A model generated the notes under the pieces. It was given only the letters and a program-made list of their open reading frames with translations. It was not told the origin of the DNA and searched no databases. A program made the position numbers and the translations under genes. From positions 58,791,554 to 58,855,553 of the forward strand of contig OX485803.1 in the NCBI GenBank assembly GCA_950295325.1: 64,000 bases of DNA, written 5' to 3'. Shown piece after piece: positions 15,790 through 27,360 of the stretch (within the stretch, counting starts at the first letter, position 1; every line of letters begins with the position of its first letter). Origin of the DNA: Polytrichum commune. Taxonomy: Eukaryota > Streptophyta > Polytrichopsida > Polytrichales > Polytrichaceae.

Positions 15790-17950
15790 AAACTAAGTTG
15801 CACGTATTATAACGTTTTGTTATCATTTATGGGCACCATGAGGACTACAATGTATATTTTAAGAAATTTGCTGACTGTTAGAATGTTGCACTAGGGTAGT
15901 GGTGCCTTAAAGTAACACCTTCCTTTTGGTGGCACCTATCATATTTCATCCTCAATCCATCAACAAGTGAGTGCAATGGTGCCATTGAGGAAGTCATAGT
16001 TAAAAGCAATTAATCATATGCGGCATTAAGTACCAAATAGCACCACTTTGGCCATTCATAGTAGAGGTGTAAGAAGGATGCAAAAATTCCTGAAGAAGAG
16101 TACCAACTTTAGCCAATCATAATGGAAAATTGAAAAATTGAGGATCTATCTGTTCAACGAGGTGGTGTAAGAATTGTTCCACAAAAAGGGAACAACATCA
16201 TCATTCACTAGAAGTTCTTTGCAATGAGGCTGATTTTGTGGCTGATTTTGGATTCACCCAGTAATCCAACATCAATGGGACCCTCTAGTGGATAGTAAAA
16301 GGTTCATATTCTAAAACACCTTTGCAAATTCTTGTAGGTTGCATATGAATTTTTTATTTCTTGAAAAAATAATCTTGTAGTTTCTTTATAGATACGTAGA
16401 TCTATGAATTAAAAAAAAAATCAAGCTATTTAACCTGCTCAATATAGAAAAAGTTTATGGAAGTGCTGCTTCTAGGCTCAACTACCTCAGGGCAAACCAT
16501 AATCAACAAGAATTAGTATGAAATGCTTAGAACACAAAAGTGGTAATGAGCAATGTTCTCCAACAATCATCATACCATATCTTCTACACATGCTTTTCTG
16601 CTTATTCTACCTTTGGTGCTAAAGAAACATGTCAATGGAACATCTACACTTGCTACAATAGAGAACATCCCAATGTGTTGACACTAACTTGAAAGCATTG
16701 ATAACTCATAGCGAGATCATGGTTTGCAATCTCAAGCATAGCTTGCCATAGTGGTAATAAATGTAGAGTGGTGATTGATGCGGTAATGGTATGGCAATGC
16801 ATGGTCATGCCCATGCTTGTCAGTTGACCATGGAACAATTTCCGGCCTGCAAACTAGTTGGAAATGCTCCCAATAATAGATTCTCCCCCTCGTCAAAACA
16901 AATGGATCTTCCATTGCAAGAAAATGCAAATACAACTTGGACATCAAAAGCCCAAAAGTAGATGTGCTCAAAGGGGGTTGGGTGACCACACATGGAATTG
17001 AGTAGAGAAAATATGAATATGTTGCCATATGAAACAAACAAATTTGAGGCAAGCCACCTAAAAAGATGAGTCCCTACACTCTTCCACTGACGTTGAGATA
17101 CCATGGGAGAGGGCAGGTGCAAGATAAGAAGAAAACAAACACACTCATTTAAAGGGAGGCCTAGATACTTGCCATTAAACTATCTTAGTTGTAGGCTTGC
17201 AATGGACCTCGTGTAGACACTAAAACTTTGTCAAACTGTTCAAGGTACCAACCTTCACATGTAGGTGTAGCTTTAGCGCTACAAATGACGACTTTGAAGT
17301 TGCCATTGGTGTGGATTTTGGTGTCACTTCAATTTTAAGTTGATCTAAATCTATATGTAATCCTAAAATGGGCATTATGAGAATTAAAGGCCCCCTAAAG
17401 AGTGTTGCCTCCTTTCGAAGGTGAACACCTTGAACATGCATGGACAAGCTGACCAATACCTATCTTTCCCAAGGGCAAGCCCCTAGGTTCCCCATGGTTA
17501 GTTGAAAATATTCAGTTCACTTGAATAACCGTCATTATGACTGGGTGGATCATAGGTGGTACATTGCATTGGAAATCAAGTGCTAGGAAGGTCACTCATC
17601 CGAGTATTATTCTGGCCTTAGTTGGCTTAAGTTAGGAGTTCTCATGGAATCCTGGTTAAGGTGTTGGGTTTGAGGCAATTTTGGATGATGCCAAACAATA
17701 ATCTTGAGCTTGACGATGGGGCCAAATTTTGTGATTGAAGAATTTGTCATTTCTACATACCCTTATAACTCTAAGTGATGCCAACTATGTAGCATAGATG
17801 TGATACCAAATACCATTAAGCTTATTGAGGTCATAAAGGGATAGTCTCTAAAAATGAGTTATCTACATGACAAGTGCAACATGGGGCCTTTCATGGATGG
17901 CCTTGAAGTCATCATTTATACAACTAGTATGAACCCATGTGAGCTCTGCC
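15790..17950. other. intergenic DNA, nothing recognised
   Basis: No convincing gene. Minus-strand open frames at 16732-17122 reach about 106 codons but overlap one another in different frames and show no motif. The right end grades into the repeat that flanks the Tigger-like element. Confidence 0.55.
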
Positions 17951-18068
17951 CTTTATACCTATAGATATGACACATCACTTTAATTTGGTCCCCCTACCTT
18001 TCCAAGAAGGTGGGGAACGGCCCCGTGATGACCTCACAACCACCACATTGTCCCTTGTATATAGACTA

Positions 18069-19762
18069 CAGTCTAACCTTGTTAGTACAACACTCGTTTA
18101 TACGACACCCTCGATGTTATGACACATTTTTGCTTGTCCAAACTTTTTAGTTCAAAACTCCCTCTTTTATACGACTATGACACTTGATAATACGACATTT
18201 AGAATCTTTGTTTTGTCATATTAAAGAGGTAATCAATGCTAAAATCCCTTTCATCTATGTTATGTACATCTAAAATACATTCATTTTTACTTGGGAACTA
18301 CTTGGGAACTTCACTTATCATTGGGAACTTAATGATAATTAGGGTTACTAGTGTAGAATGGACATGGTTAGGGTTAGAGTGGCCTCCTTCTTATTCTTTT
18401 GTCATATTATGAGCTTGACGATGTTTACAACATGAATGAGACTGGATTGTATTTTAGAGCACATCCTAATAAAACATTAGCACAAGGGAAGGCGAAGGGT
18501 CGGAAGCTACAAAAGGAGCGTGTAACACTTGCTCTTGATGTTAATTCAACTGGAACTGATAAGTCGAAGTTGCTTGTGATTTATACGTCCAAGCAACCAC
18601 AATGTTTTGGAAGGTGGCAACCTCATGAGTATATTCAGTGGCACTCAAATATAACATTTTGGATGAAGGGGGATATATTTGAAGCTTGGATTTTGTTGCT
18701 CAACTATCAGTTCAAAGGCCAAAATCGAAAGGTGATTATGATTTTGGATAATGCATCTTCACATGTTGTTAACTATGCCAAAGTTGGTAAGTCTCATGGT
18801 TTTTCAACCTTGGAATTGAGCAACATGACTTTGATATTCCTTCCTCCCAATGTTACAAGCGTAGTTCAACCTTTGGATCAAGGTACAATAGCATCTTTCA
18901 AAAATTCAGTACAAGAAGAAACTTTTGGAGTAGCTTTTATCACAATGTGATGATGCTACATTGAAGGTGGTGCCCAACATCATACTTCTTATCATGTGAA
19001 GTTATGAAGTATGGAGTGAGTTGGATGCATAGATAGTCAGGTATTGTTGGAGGATGGCGCGTATATTACCTGCGACATGGAATGTTGATTTTGCCCTAGT
19101 TGATGAAATGGAGAAGAATAGAATGCAAGACGAATCATATGGACTTGGTGCTCTGATTTCAAAGTTGCGATTGGGTGATGATGAGATGTCAATCAAGACT
19201 TACATTCAGATGGAAGGGGAAGAGATTACTGAGCTAGAATTGAGCTTTGATGAGTTGGTGGATATTGCCTTGGGAATCAATTATGCACAAGGCTTTGATC
19301 TTAATGTTGATTTACATTCAGTAGATGTGGATGATGTTGCTCCACTTTCAGTAAAGCTTAGTGATGTTAAACGTCATGCATCATTGTTGTCTATTTTCTT
19401 ATTAGACAACTCTTTACATTTTGGTATTAATGAAATGATTAGTTCTCAAAAGCTAATAGGGAATTCAGATAAGATGACAATTGCTAACTTGAGTAGGCAA
19501 CAACAGAGATCTTTGAACTCCTAGTTCAAGAGTTCTTGAGAATATTTGTATTTTTTTGGAGTTATAAGTTATTATTTCATACAATCTATATTGCTTAAAC
19601 TTGTTGTATATATTTTGAAGCTTATATTGCTTATGTTTTTGTATTCCCTTGATAGTATGAAAATTTTACGCCATTTGTCATATTAACTAGAAGATGACAC
19701 CTCAAAAATACGACATTGTTTGTGTTTCCCAAATGTGTCATACTAAAGAGGGAGAACAATAG
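18069..19762 (+). mobile_element. Tigger/pogo-like Tc1-mariner element, decayed
   Basis: The left end, CAGTCTAACCTTGTTAGTAC, follows TA. The right end inverted reads CTATTGTTCTCCCTCTTTAG and also abuts TA. Both resemble the CAGT...CCTCGTTAATACGAC style of Tigger termini, and TATACGACA-like phrases recur just inside. At 1694 bp the element is shorter than full-length Tigger elements. It lacks the N-terminal part of its transposase, so it is an internally deleted and mutated copy. Confidence 0.82.
18399..19524 (+). pseudogene. Tigger-like (DDE_1/CENP-B type) transposase, broken
   Basis: The first open segment (to 18950) has the signature order of a pogo/Tigger DDE domain: YNMNETGLYFR, then GKAKGRKLQKERVTLAL, VIYTSKQPQCF, MILDNASSH and FLPPNVTSVVQPLDQG. 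The acidic residue normally found in the first motif (family form ADETGL) is N here, so the catalytic triad is damaged. The DNASSH and QPLDQG aspartates remain. After 18950 the frame is broken by stops. A second segment, 19054-19524, continues the C-terminal region (start TWNVDFALVDEMEKN). The N-terminal helix-turn-helix part is missing from the 330 bp upstream. The enzyme cannot be active. Confidence 0.88.
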
Positions 19763-19879
19763 TATACACTCTTGCATATCACACATTAGTTTAGTATGTT
19801 TCATCCACCTTTCTAGAACGGTGGGGAACAACGGCAACGACCTCAACTCCACCACCACGTTGTTCAGTGTATATAGATG

Positions 19880-20420
19880 TTGATGGACCATTGCCATACA
19901 ATTCAAGCCATGGGACAAAGCCAATATTTGTGCTCCTCAACTTCATGAACATTTGGTGTGCAACATCCCCGCAACATTCACATATTAGAGGCATGGGATC
20001 TTGGAATTTGACACAGTCATAAGCTTATGAGGGTCGGTTCATGAGGTTAATTGATATCCCAAGTGGTAGATTTTGCTCAATTTTCCTAAATGATTAAACC
20101 TTACTCTAGATCCCCTGGAAACCTTGAAACCGAACCCCAAACTCTAGGGTGTTGGTTTGATGATGGGCAATGATAGTGGATGAGCCATTCATAGATTGGA
20201 TAAAAATACGAAGGTGTTAGATGATTAGCTCACGCTTAAGCAACACCTAACCTTCTATAATCTCCTATGTATGTATGGCCTTATTGTATATTTATGCATG
20301 GGTTTAAATATTCCATGGGCACTATAACCCACGCAGCCACGGATCTAAAGTTCGTTGGAACCGGATGTGGTCAACTACGTTTTGAAGAGCTCAGTGAGGA
20401 GCATGATTTGAGCAGGAAGG
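19880..20420. other. intergenic DNA, nothing recognised
   Basis: About 540 bp between the Tigger flank and the MITE-like repeat. No motif or bounded element was seen. Confidence 0.5.
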
Positions 20421-20785
20421 GTGATATTCAGTGTCACCAATTCGAAATGTCTTGCTCAATACTAACTGTAAACTACGGTATAGTGTCACCAACATTAAAC
20501 GTTAACCCAAGATTATTTGTCGTTCCTTGTAATTTTTTGGGGGACAGATTCTAGATTTACAGTGTTGCAATTGCTGTCACTTACAAAGTGAATTTCCATC
20601 CAAATTTCAATCATCTGTGACAATATGTCATCTCGAGTTGGTGACAAGAGAAGGCAGGAGGTTTTGGCCAATGGATGGACTCATCCATCATCCATGACCA
20701 CACTTGTTCACTCATTATTCATGGGAAGTGTCATCCGAAAAGTTACCAGAGTGGCATAAAATACCATATGACACCAAATGTGAAA
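20421..20785. mobile_element. MITE-like repeat, second family, copy 1 (worn ends)
   Basis: It aligns in direct orientation with 25690-26060. Shared phrases include AGTGTCACCAA, GTCTTGCTCAATA, TGTAAACT, TTGTCATTCCTTGTAA-like and GATTTACAGTGTTGCAA, then CAAATTTCAATCATCT and CCATATGACACAAA-like near the right end. The outermost termini are not preserved in this copy. Confidence 0.65.
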
Positions 20786-20879
20786 TTGAAGTCCAGTCTA
20801 ACTTAGACTGTAGCCATAAAGGTTGGCCTGAAGCGAGGTGATAATGGGAGGCCTTTGAAGAGGAGCTCATTACTCCCAC

Positions 20880-21050
20880 TAATAAAGAACCCCCCACGTT
20901 CCTAGATTGCTGTGCCCTTCGCCCCCTCTCTTCTCACACTTTCACCGCCATCCCCTGGCCTGCTACCTTCCCTTCCCTTCCCTTCTCCTCACTTGCAGTT
21001 GCTGCTGGCCTGTACTCAGCAGTAGTTAGGTAATGTACCAAACACAGGCC
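20880..21050 (+). other. CT-rich tract, promoter- or leader-like
   Basis: A pyrimidine-rich stretch containing four CCTTCCCTTCC-type units near 20970-20990, followed by a possible splice donor (TTAGGTAATG near 21030). It resembles a plant leader exon but no coding exon follows. It directly precedes the tandem repeat at 21070. Confidence 0.25.
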
Positions 21051-21069
21051 ACTGCCTCAGTCCTCATCT

Positions 21070-21830
21070 AGCTCTAACATCAAAACAGAGTTTGCAAACT
21101 CCCATTCAGCTGACAAACCTCATGACACGCTCCAGGATTTGGTTCAACATTCAACTGAAAGAAAAATATGTGAAAGTTGCCCACGGTTGATTCACTGCAC
21201 ACAACACTAATGGCGAGCTTGTAACCCTAGTGTGTCCACCTTAGGGTACTACAGTTCTAGCTTGAATGATCATGAATGGCTTACCCAAGAGTTTGCATGG
21301 AAATCTCTCATGATTCGACATGTTAATCAGAGTGGCGTATACTAATTAAGTTTGGCGTTGGTACCAAAGTTTGGGTACTAATCCTAATTTCTAACATCGA
21401 AGCAGTGTTTGCAAATTCCCTTTCAACTGAAAGTTAATGTCGAGCTTGTAACCCTACTGTGTCCACCTACTATGTCTTAGGGTACTACAGTTCTAGCTTG
21501 AATGATCATGAATGGCTTACCCAAGAGTTTGCATGGAAATCTCTCTTGATTCGACTTGTTAATCAGAGTGGCGTATACTAATTAATTAGTTTGGCGTTGG
21601 TACCAAAGGTTGGGTACTAATCCATATCTCTGACATCGAAGAAGAGTTTGCAGATGCTCTTTTAGCTGACGAACTCATGACAATCTCCGATATGTGGTTA
21701 AACGTTCAAGTGAAAAGACATGTGAAAATTGCCCACTTGTTCATTAAATCCACAGATTAATATTTGTCAAGCTTGTCACCTTACTGTGTCCATATACTAT
21801 ATCTTGGGGGATATATTTCCACTTGAATGA
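21070..21830. repeat. tandem repeat, about three units of up to 330 bp
   Basis: The phrase GAGCTTGTAACCCTA starts units near 21215 and 21442, with a diverged third near 21767. The first two units are almost identical over GGGTACTACAGTTCTAGC, GAATGATCATGAATGGC and AGAGTGGCGTATACTAATTA. The middle copy lacks about 100 bp that the outer copies keep (CATGACA...GTGAAAATTGCCCAC-like). The third unit is much more diverged. Confidence 0.85.
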
Positions 21831-22640
21831 CCATAATTGACTTGCTTTGTATGACTTAGCTACCTATCGCCATGACCGTTTCCCAAAAACAACTGTCCAA
21901 AGGAAAATTGACAGGTGCACCCCACTCATTACTGCCATTGGCACTAGCGGTTGGCAAATTCAACCACTTATTGTGCTTATAGCTCGTTAGCGAGGAGGAA
22001 TCACACTTCCACTCAAACTCTTTACCAACCGCTTCAATCTTCCCTCCATGCACGTCAAAATGATGCAAACACAACTACACACCATCGCCATCTACTCCGT
22101 CTCTACCATCATCGTTACCAAACATAGACATGAAGACCAACCCTGCAATACTCCCTAGAAGTGCTCCTCCCGCTACAAAATTCCCACTTGAATGATCACA
22201 AGTGACCTACTTTGTAACCTCAGAGGTTGACATGATTTGACATATAAATTATAAACTTGCCTGCATAATTTTGCTTACGAATAATGCAAAATTTAGATTA
22301 GGCATAAGGTAGAAATACTATAAACCATGAACTACCCTCTACCCGTGCAGTAGACTTCCATTTGCATAGCGAAGTGTCATTCCTGAAAGTGATAATTGTG
22401 AGGCTAGCAGCTTGAAATGCATGTACAATCAATTTTGCCAAATTTAGTCATGTTTGACTACAATCAATCACAGTTTAATGTACTCCTGAGTTAACCGGTT
22501 TAGGTAATCTTCTGTATGGAACTGAGCATTACCATGTTTGGTTTAAGGAGAATCTAGTGAACAAGTAGGGGGTTTGACAAACTTTCCGTTGTGAAAAATT
22601 GTAGGATTTTTTTTTAACAGGGAATAAAAATATGAAACAA
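21831..22640. other. intergenic DNA, nothing recognised
   Basis: Mixed-composition sequence without a recognised gene, RNA or bounded repeat. Confidence 0.55.
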
Positions 22641-22642
22641 CT

Positions 22643-22690
22643 TGCATTCTTCATAATATTTTTTTTTGAGACAGAATGCATTCTTCATAA
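22643..22690 (-). mobile_element. possible retroposon stub with 14-bp target duplication
   Basis: TGCATTCTTCATAA occurs at 22643-22656 and again at 22677-22690. Between them lie only 20 bp, with a T run next to GAGACAGAA. Read on the - strand this is a few bases followed by an A tail, as left by an extremely 5'-truncated SINE or LINE. Chance slippage is the alternative. Confidence 0.5.
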
Positions 22691-24990
22691 ATCCTTCTCT
22701 TCTATCTTGGAAAATTATCTGATGAACCATATCTTCAATGCGAATCACCTCATTTTCACGGTTTATGGTATCTCTACCTTCGGTGTATGTAATCCAAGCT
22801 TGGAGTTTTGTGAAGCAGGGTTCAAGACATACAGGTGCACACATAACGCCACACCTCCCACTGTAAAGTTTGCTGATCGAGTGACAAAATTAGGTCATGA
22901 AGTTGTCAGTAATAGCTCCTCACCAACCAATCAAGGAGCATGTGCACAAAGTCAAGGTCACGAAAGTCTCTCTAAATGTGTGTGCGTTGTGAATTTCTTG
23001 TTACTGTGAGGATGGGGGCCCTGAAATTTTATCAACAGGTGGGAGAAGCCCAATTAACAGCCTCCATGTATGATGACCGATTTGATGCGCACCTGGATGG
23101 ATCTCTTTGAAAAGGGTGGACCAACATATACACTCTATCCCACCCTGAATGTACATATAAAACAATGCACATATACCACAATTAAGCTTTATCTCAAGAA
23201 TCCCGATCTGTGCAAAGGATGAAGAAGAGTTGAGATGATGACACCAGAATGAGGTCTTAAGTGCACAAGCATCTCAGTGAAGAAAGTAGAACAGAGTGCT
23301 TTTATACATGTTCAGATTTTTGTCAGGAGGAACTTCTGAGCATACACAGTGTTCCAGTTAATTTAGAGTCCAATGAGGAGCACCAGCAGATTGCCCAGTC
23401 AAAGGTGTTTGAGAGGGATGCTAATTAACTTATGAGTGCATGTAATGAATGTGTGAACTTGTAGTGTACCCCAAGTCCTCTGTTTGACGCCCGAAATCTT
23501 GAATGTGACTAGAATTGATGAAGTATTTGTAGAATTATCTGCCAACAGCAATTGATTCTCGACATGAACAGTTGCCCCTCTTTGGCCAAACAAGATCAAT
23601 GATAGCTCTCAAGTGTTTGAACATTCAGAGTGTGCTAATTTTCAAAGATGCTCGATTATCGACAATTCAGCTGATGACTGACCAAACTTCCCGTGTATTC
23701 AGACATCCTATTCTCAGGAAGAAGTTTTCACATCCATTCCAGTTTATCCAAGAAGTCTTCAGGAATCAGAATCCACAGATGTTTGTCCAATATGGTGCCA
23801 AAAGTTACGTATGTTCTTTACAGAGGAGAATGGCACCCCTTTCCAGCCCATCCAAAAAATTCGGGCCATGCCACTAGATCACCCTGACCCTTAATTTTCC
23901 AAATTCTCTTATATACGAAAACCATGGTGAGGAGTGACTTGGAAAGGCATTTGTGATTGCTGTCCTCGCAGATCACTCTTACTCCTGAAAACATTTGATG
24001 GGCCATGAGAAGTTGATCACTGACATGTCATAATTAGTCTCGAATATTCTTGCGCCTTAAGCTGTTTGCTGCATGCACAAATCAATGCTCGGGTCGTGTA
24101 TGCTGCCAGGTCCCAAGACATGAGTGGCTTATTTGTTATTACGCGAGTCTGAGCCAAATTCTGTGCAAACTCGATTTTCTTGGGCCTCCGAAATGTCCCA
24201 AAATTGGTGTTTATGAGTACTGAATGTAGTGGCTACATAGTACGTGATTTAATAGGCTACCATGCCTCATCATGTCGCTTCATTCCTGTCTGAAACTGCA
24301 GGATTACGTCATCTTTCTGAGGAAGAATTTAAAATATACATTCAGTAACTTACATCTGGTGGCAGGCCACACAGATCACCACAGATTTGGAGGCAGGAAC
24401 TAGGTGTTCAACTGACCCAATATCGGGTGGGGTTACGATGGGCAGTGAAGCTATGTTGGTTTGATTGATTGATTGTTTTGTCAAATTCCACAAGTTTGCA
24501 CCTCTCTCTCTCTCTCTCTCTCTCTCAAGATGGGGACAAAGTCGGGGGCTGCTGTAAGTTTTATGAATTCTAACTTCATGTAAGTTAAATAAGCTTTGCT
24601 TCAAGAGCAATAGTACCATCATCCTTGGGACAGTTGCCAACAGCGTATTGCAGCATTCACTGCCAACTGGTATCATTACTGGCTTTCCTTGTCTGTTGAT
24701 GTCAGACGTTAGAGAAATTGGCAGAGAAAAATTCAATAGGAAATGGAATTAACTTACATCTCAGGTACGGTGCTATTTTCTTGGGAATTAGAGAATCTTT
24801 GTTCTGTTGTAAAAGCATGACCAAACTGGTGTACCGAATATAACCGTATATACTTATACGGGCACCTATACAAAGTACTCGCATACTCCTTCAAATATAA
24901 GCTACACTGACCATCCCATTTGTTGAGGGAGGGCTAATCATGCGTGGGAAATTTCTGAATGTGATACTACAAACTTTTATGCAATGAAAT
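22691..24990. other. intergenic DNA, no gene recognised
   Basis: Open frames of up to 125 codons (22632-23009, 23572-23877, 24350-24736 on the - strand) show no family motif. A (TC)n run lies at about 24502-24526 and explains the arginine/glutamate repeat in the last of these frames. Confidence 0.5.
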
Positions 24991-25670
24991 TAACGGCACC
25001 AGAAGGCCTAGGGTTTCGGGAGCCCAAAGTGTCTCGTCACTTGGCGCTCATTTGGTTCTCTCAATCAGTGGTTCTTTGAGGAGGAGGCTTGGAGTTCCCC
25101 ATGTTCCCGTGAACAGGATTTAGGGTTTGAGGTTTTGCATCCGTGGGTTTTTATTTTGTTGATGTTTTCACTGCTGCTTTTCACTGTTTAAAACTTGGTT
25201 CTCCGGAATCAAATTTTGGTTTGTGTCCATCTCCTCGGGCCACATCGTCGTGTGTGTTGTATTTCATTTTCGTGTGAATGGTTGGGTGAAGTCGAGCTTG
25301 CAATCTGAACTAGCTACTTGATGCTAGCATTGTAGTTAGTTTTTTCTTGGCAGCACTCATCAAGGCAGGCAAGGCATACTGTGCTCCTGCTTGGTTACTT
25401 CACTCACCAAATTGTGCACATCGCCTCGAAGACTACAAAGAGTCAACATGTAGTGGTAGGGCATCCTGCTGCCATTTCAGACACATGATCACTTGCTACC
25501 TTCAAGATCACTTTAAACATTTATGTGGAAATGTTATTGCATTCATCCTTGCATTCTACCATGATGACAGGTCGAAATGGACAGACTCGAAGCTTGTACA
25601 CTTGGAAGGGACTTCGGATGTTTCGGTTGATTGTTGTTGAAGTTGGCCTTGGAATCTCAGCCCAATACTT
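24990..25670 (+). other. leader-like stretch, gene remnant not identified
   Basis: CTAGGGTTTCGGGAG near 25009 and ATTTAGGGTTTGAGG near 25118 resemble the telo-box phrases common in plant 5' leaders. A possible splice acceptor (TTTTCTTGGCAG, near 25353) precedes an open frame of 97 codons. The translated product matches nothing I recognise. It could be the captured 5' end of a gene or a small unrecognised gene. Confidence 0.25.
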
Positions 25671-26076
25671 AATGCTACACTAAACATGATATTTAGTGTC
25701 GCCAATTCTAATTGTCTTGCTCAATAATAATTGTAAACTGCAGTGTAGTGTCACCAACACAAAATGTTTACCTAACAGTATTTGTCATTCCTTGTAAAAA
25801 CAATTTCGGCATTATAGATTTACAGTGTTGCAAGTGTTGTCGCCTACTCAGTGATTTTGCATGCAAATTTCAATCATCTATGACAATATTTCATCACAGA
25901 TTTGTTAGGATGCAAATTATACCAAACTTTGTTTCAATGATTGGCATTTGGATGAACTAAAAGTTAAGTTGGGACGACAATACATATAGACTTATTAATT
26001 GAAAGTGTCACTAAAAATGTTACTGCAGTGACAGTAAATGCCATATGACACAAAACATCATATTTAGTTTAGCATT
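25671..26076. mobile_element. MITE-like repeat, second family, copy 2 (406 bp)
   Basis: The left end reads AATGCTACACTAAACATGAT and the inverted right end AATGCTAAACTAAATATGAT. The match continues inward for about 33 bp with a few changes (ATTTAGTGTCGCC against GTTTTGTGTCATA). No clear target duplication was found. The interior matches the copy at 20421-20785. No open frame encodes a transposase. Confidence 0.7.
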
Positions 26077-26189
26077 CTGATAGTTTTGTCTTGGCAACAT
26101 TCGTTCCTTTCCTTTCCTTTATCAAAGTGAATGCAATTTGTCCCTAAAGTGTAGTTTCGTACTCTCTTTTTGTCCCGGAGGTTTGAATT

Positions 26190-26480
26190 GGAGTAAAGCA
26201 ATCACAAGAGAAGAACATACAAACTTACTTGAGAAGCAAAATCCAAGTACATGGACCCTCAAAGGAACAAGACTACAAAGTGAGATCTATCTCCGGATAT
26301 CTGGGTTTCCACGAAACCGCAAGATTACTCACATAATATCTCTAGCACTAATGTCAAATGGATTTGAACCATTCGCAGCATCATTTGTTGTGAATATGAT
26401 AAGTACCATAAACCAAGAGAGCTTCTCAAATTGCTCGTTGAATTTTCTTCTTTTGTTAGCAAACATACTACAAAATATCA
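26190..26480 (+). pseudogene. possible copia gag relic
   Basis: The frame reads SEIYLRISGFPRNRKITHII, then SLALMSNGFEPFAASFVVNM and an acidic/leucine segment. The pattern of a short hydrophobic SL...L motif, then a YEPFV-like GFEPFAASF segment, then a leucine-rich stretch resembles the C-terminal part of copia gag (UBN2-type). There is no adjoining polymerase, so it is at best a fragment. Confidence 0.35.
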
Positions 26481-27079
26481 ATTGTGTGGTGTTAGCCTCC
26501 AGAGCCTACCATTCTATCTGTAAGGTTCGCCTTTGACCAAACATGGACCTAAATATCACTTAAACAAGACCACTCTCTAGTCTTTCATACTAAGATATCC
26601 TAAAAGTTGAATTTCTTTTCTTCGTACAAAGTTGATGGAGAACTTAGATTCTTATTAAAATGTAAATGTTAAACCAACCTTTTTGGACCACAGTCTCAGT
26701 ATTCTTTTGTCACAAGGTTGTTGATGTCATGTTTAGAATGTAAAGCATCAAAACCTAACGAAATGTCAAACAAGCAAACCACTTATTAAGAATTCAAAAA
26801 CAACTTTCAAACCATATAATTGAACATCAAATGTCGCATTAGCTCACGATGTCATGTTTTGGATTCCCTTAGTACCGAAGGTGACTTATTAGGAGGGGTT
26901 GGATAAGTTTTTATCATTTAAGTGCAAGAGCCTGACACCACATGTTCCAATTCTACTTGAGATTATTCGGCTCCCAGAATGGACTGGAGCTAATACAATT
27001 GATGGTTTTTTTTTTAATTGAAAGATTGGAATTATGGATTTCATGAAAGACAATTCTCTCGGCACACACCATGCAACAA

Positions 27080-27360
27080 ATCCTCCCAAGTGTTCACGAG
27101 TTTCCCATCCTTCACAATGCACATGTGTTGAAGCAACAATTCATTCCTTTTATGTATGATACGTGGCCTTTCCAAATACAAACATGCTCGACCATTGGAT
27201 TGAATAAGGAATCGTTTTATCCGGTTAGTAATTACAAATTACGAAGGTTGTCGTTTCAAGTTTTAGAATTAGAGTCTAGAAGCAAAGTTACAGGAGGTCA
27301 AATGAAGATTGGTCTTCCCTTTAAACTACCACATGTGCCTTTTCAATTGTGTTGACGAGA
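27080..27360. repeat. dispersed repeat family R1, copy 1
   Basis: The phrase TTGTCGTTTCAAGTTTTAGA with GCAAAGTTACAGGAGGTCAAA is shared, in the same order, with about 44260-44480 and 58870-59110. The shared segment is roughly 100-200 bp. It looks like part of an LTR or untranslated region of a retroelement. No protein motif is visible. Confidence 0.55.

Larger units (their letters stand above)
17954..19877. repeat. about 113-bp direct repeats flanking the Tigger-like element
   Basis: Sequence at about 17954-18066 recurs in diverged form at about 19763-19877. Both copies begin TATAC and share a core of ACCTTTC, GGTGGGGAAC, GACCTCA, CCACCAC and GTATATAGA in the same order. The transposon lies exactly between them. 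The repeats are much longer than the TA duplication expected of this superfamily, as also seen for the MITE at 1513. Confidence 0.7.

Noticed and set aside
22657-22676. Alu-like sequence (T run then GAGACAGA)
   Set aside because: Only about 20 bp and a generic poly-T context; Alu does not occur in plants, so the likeness is coincidental.
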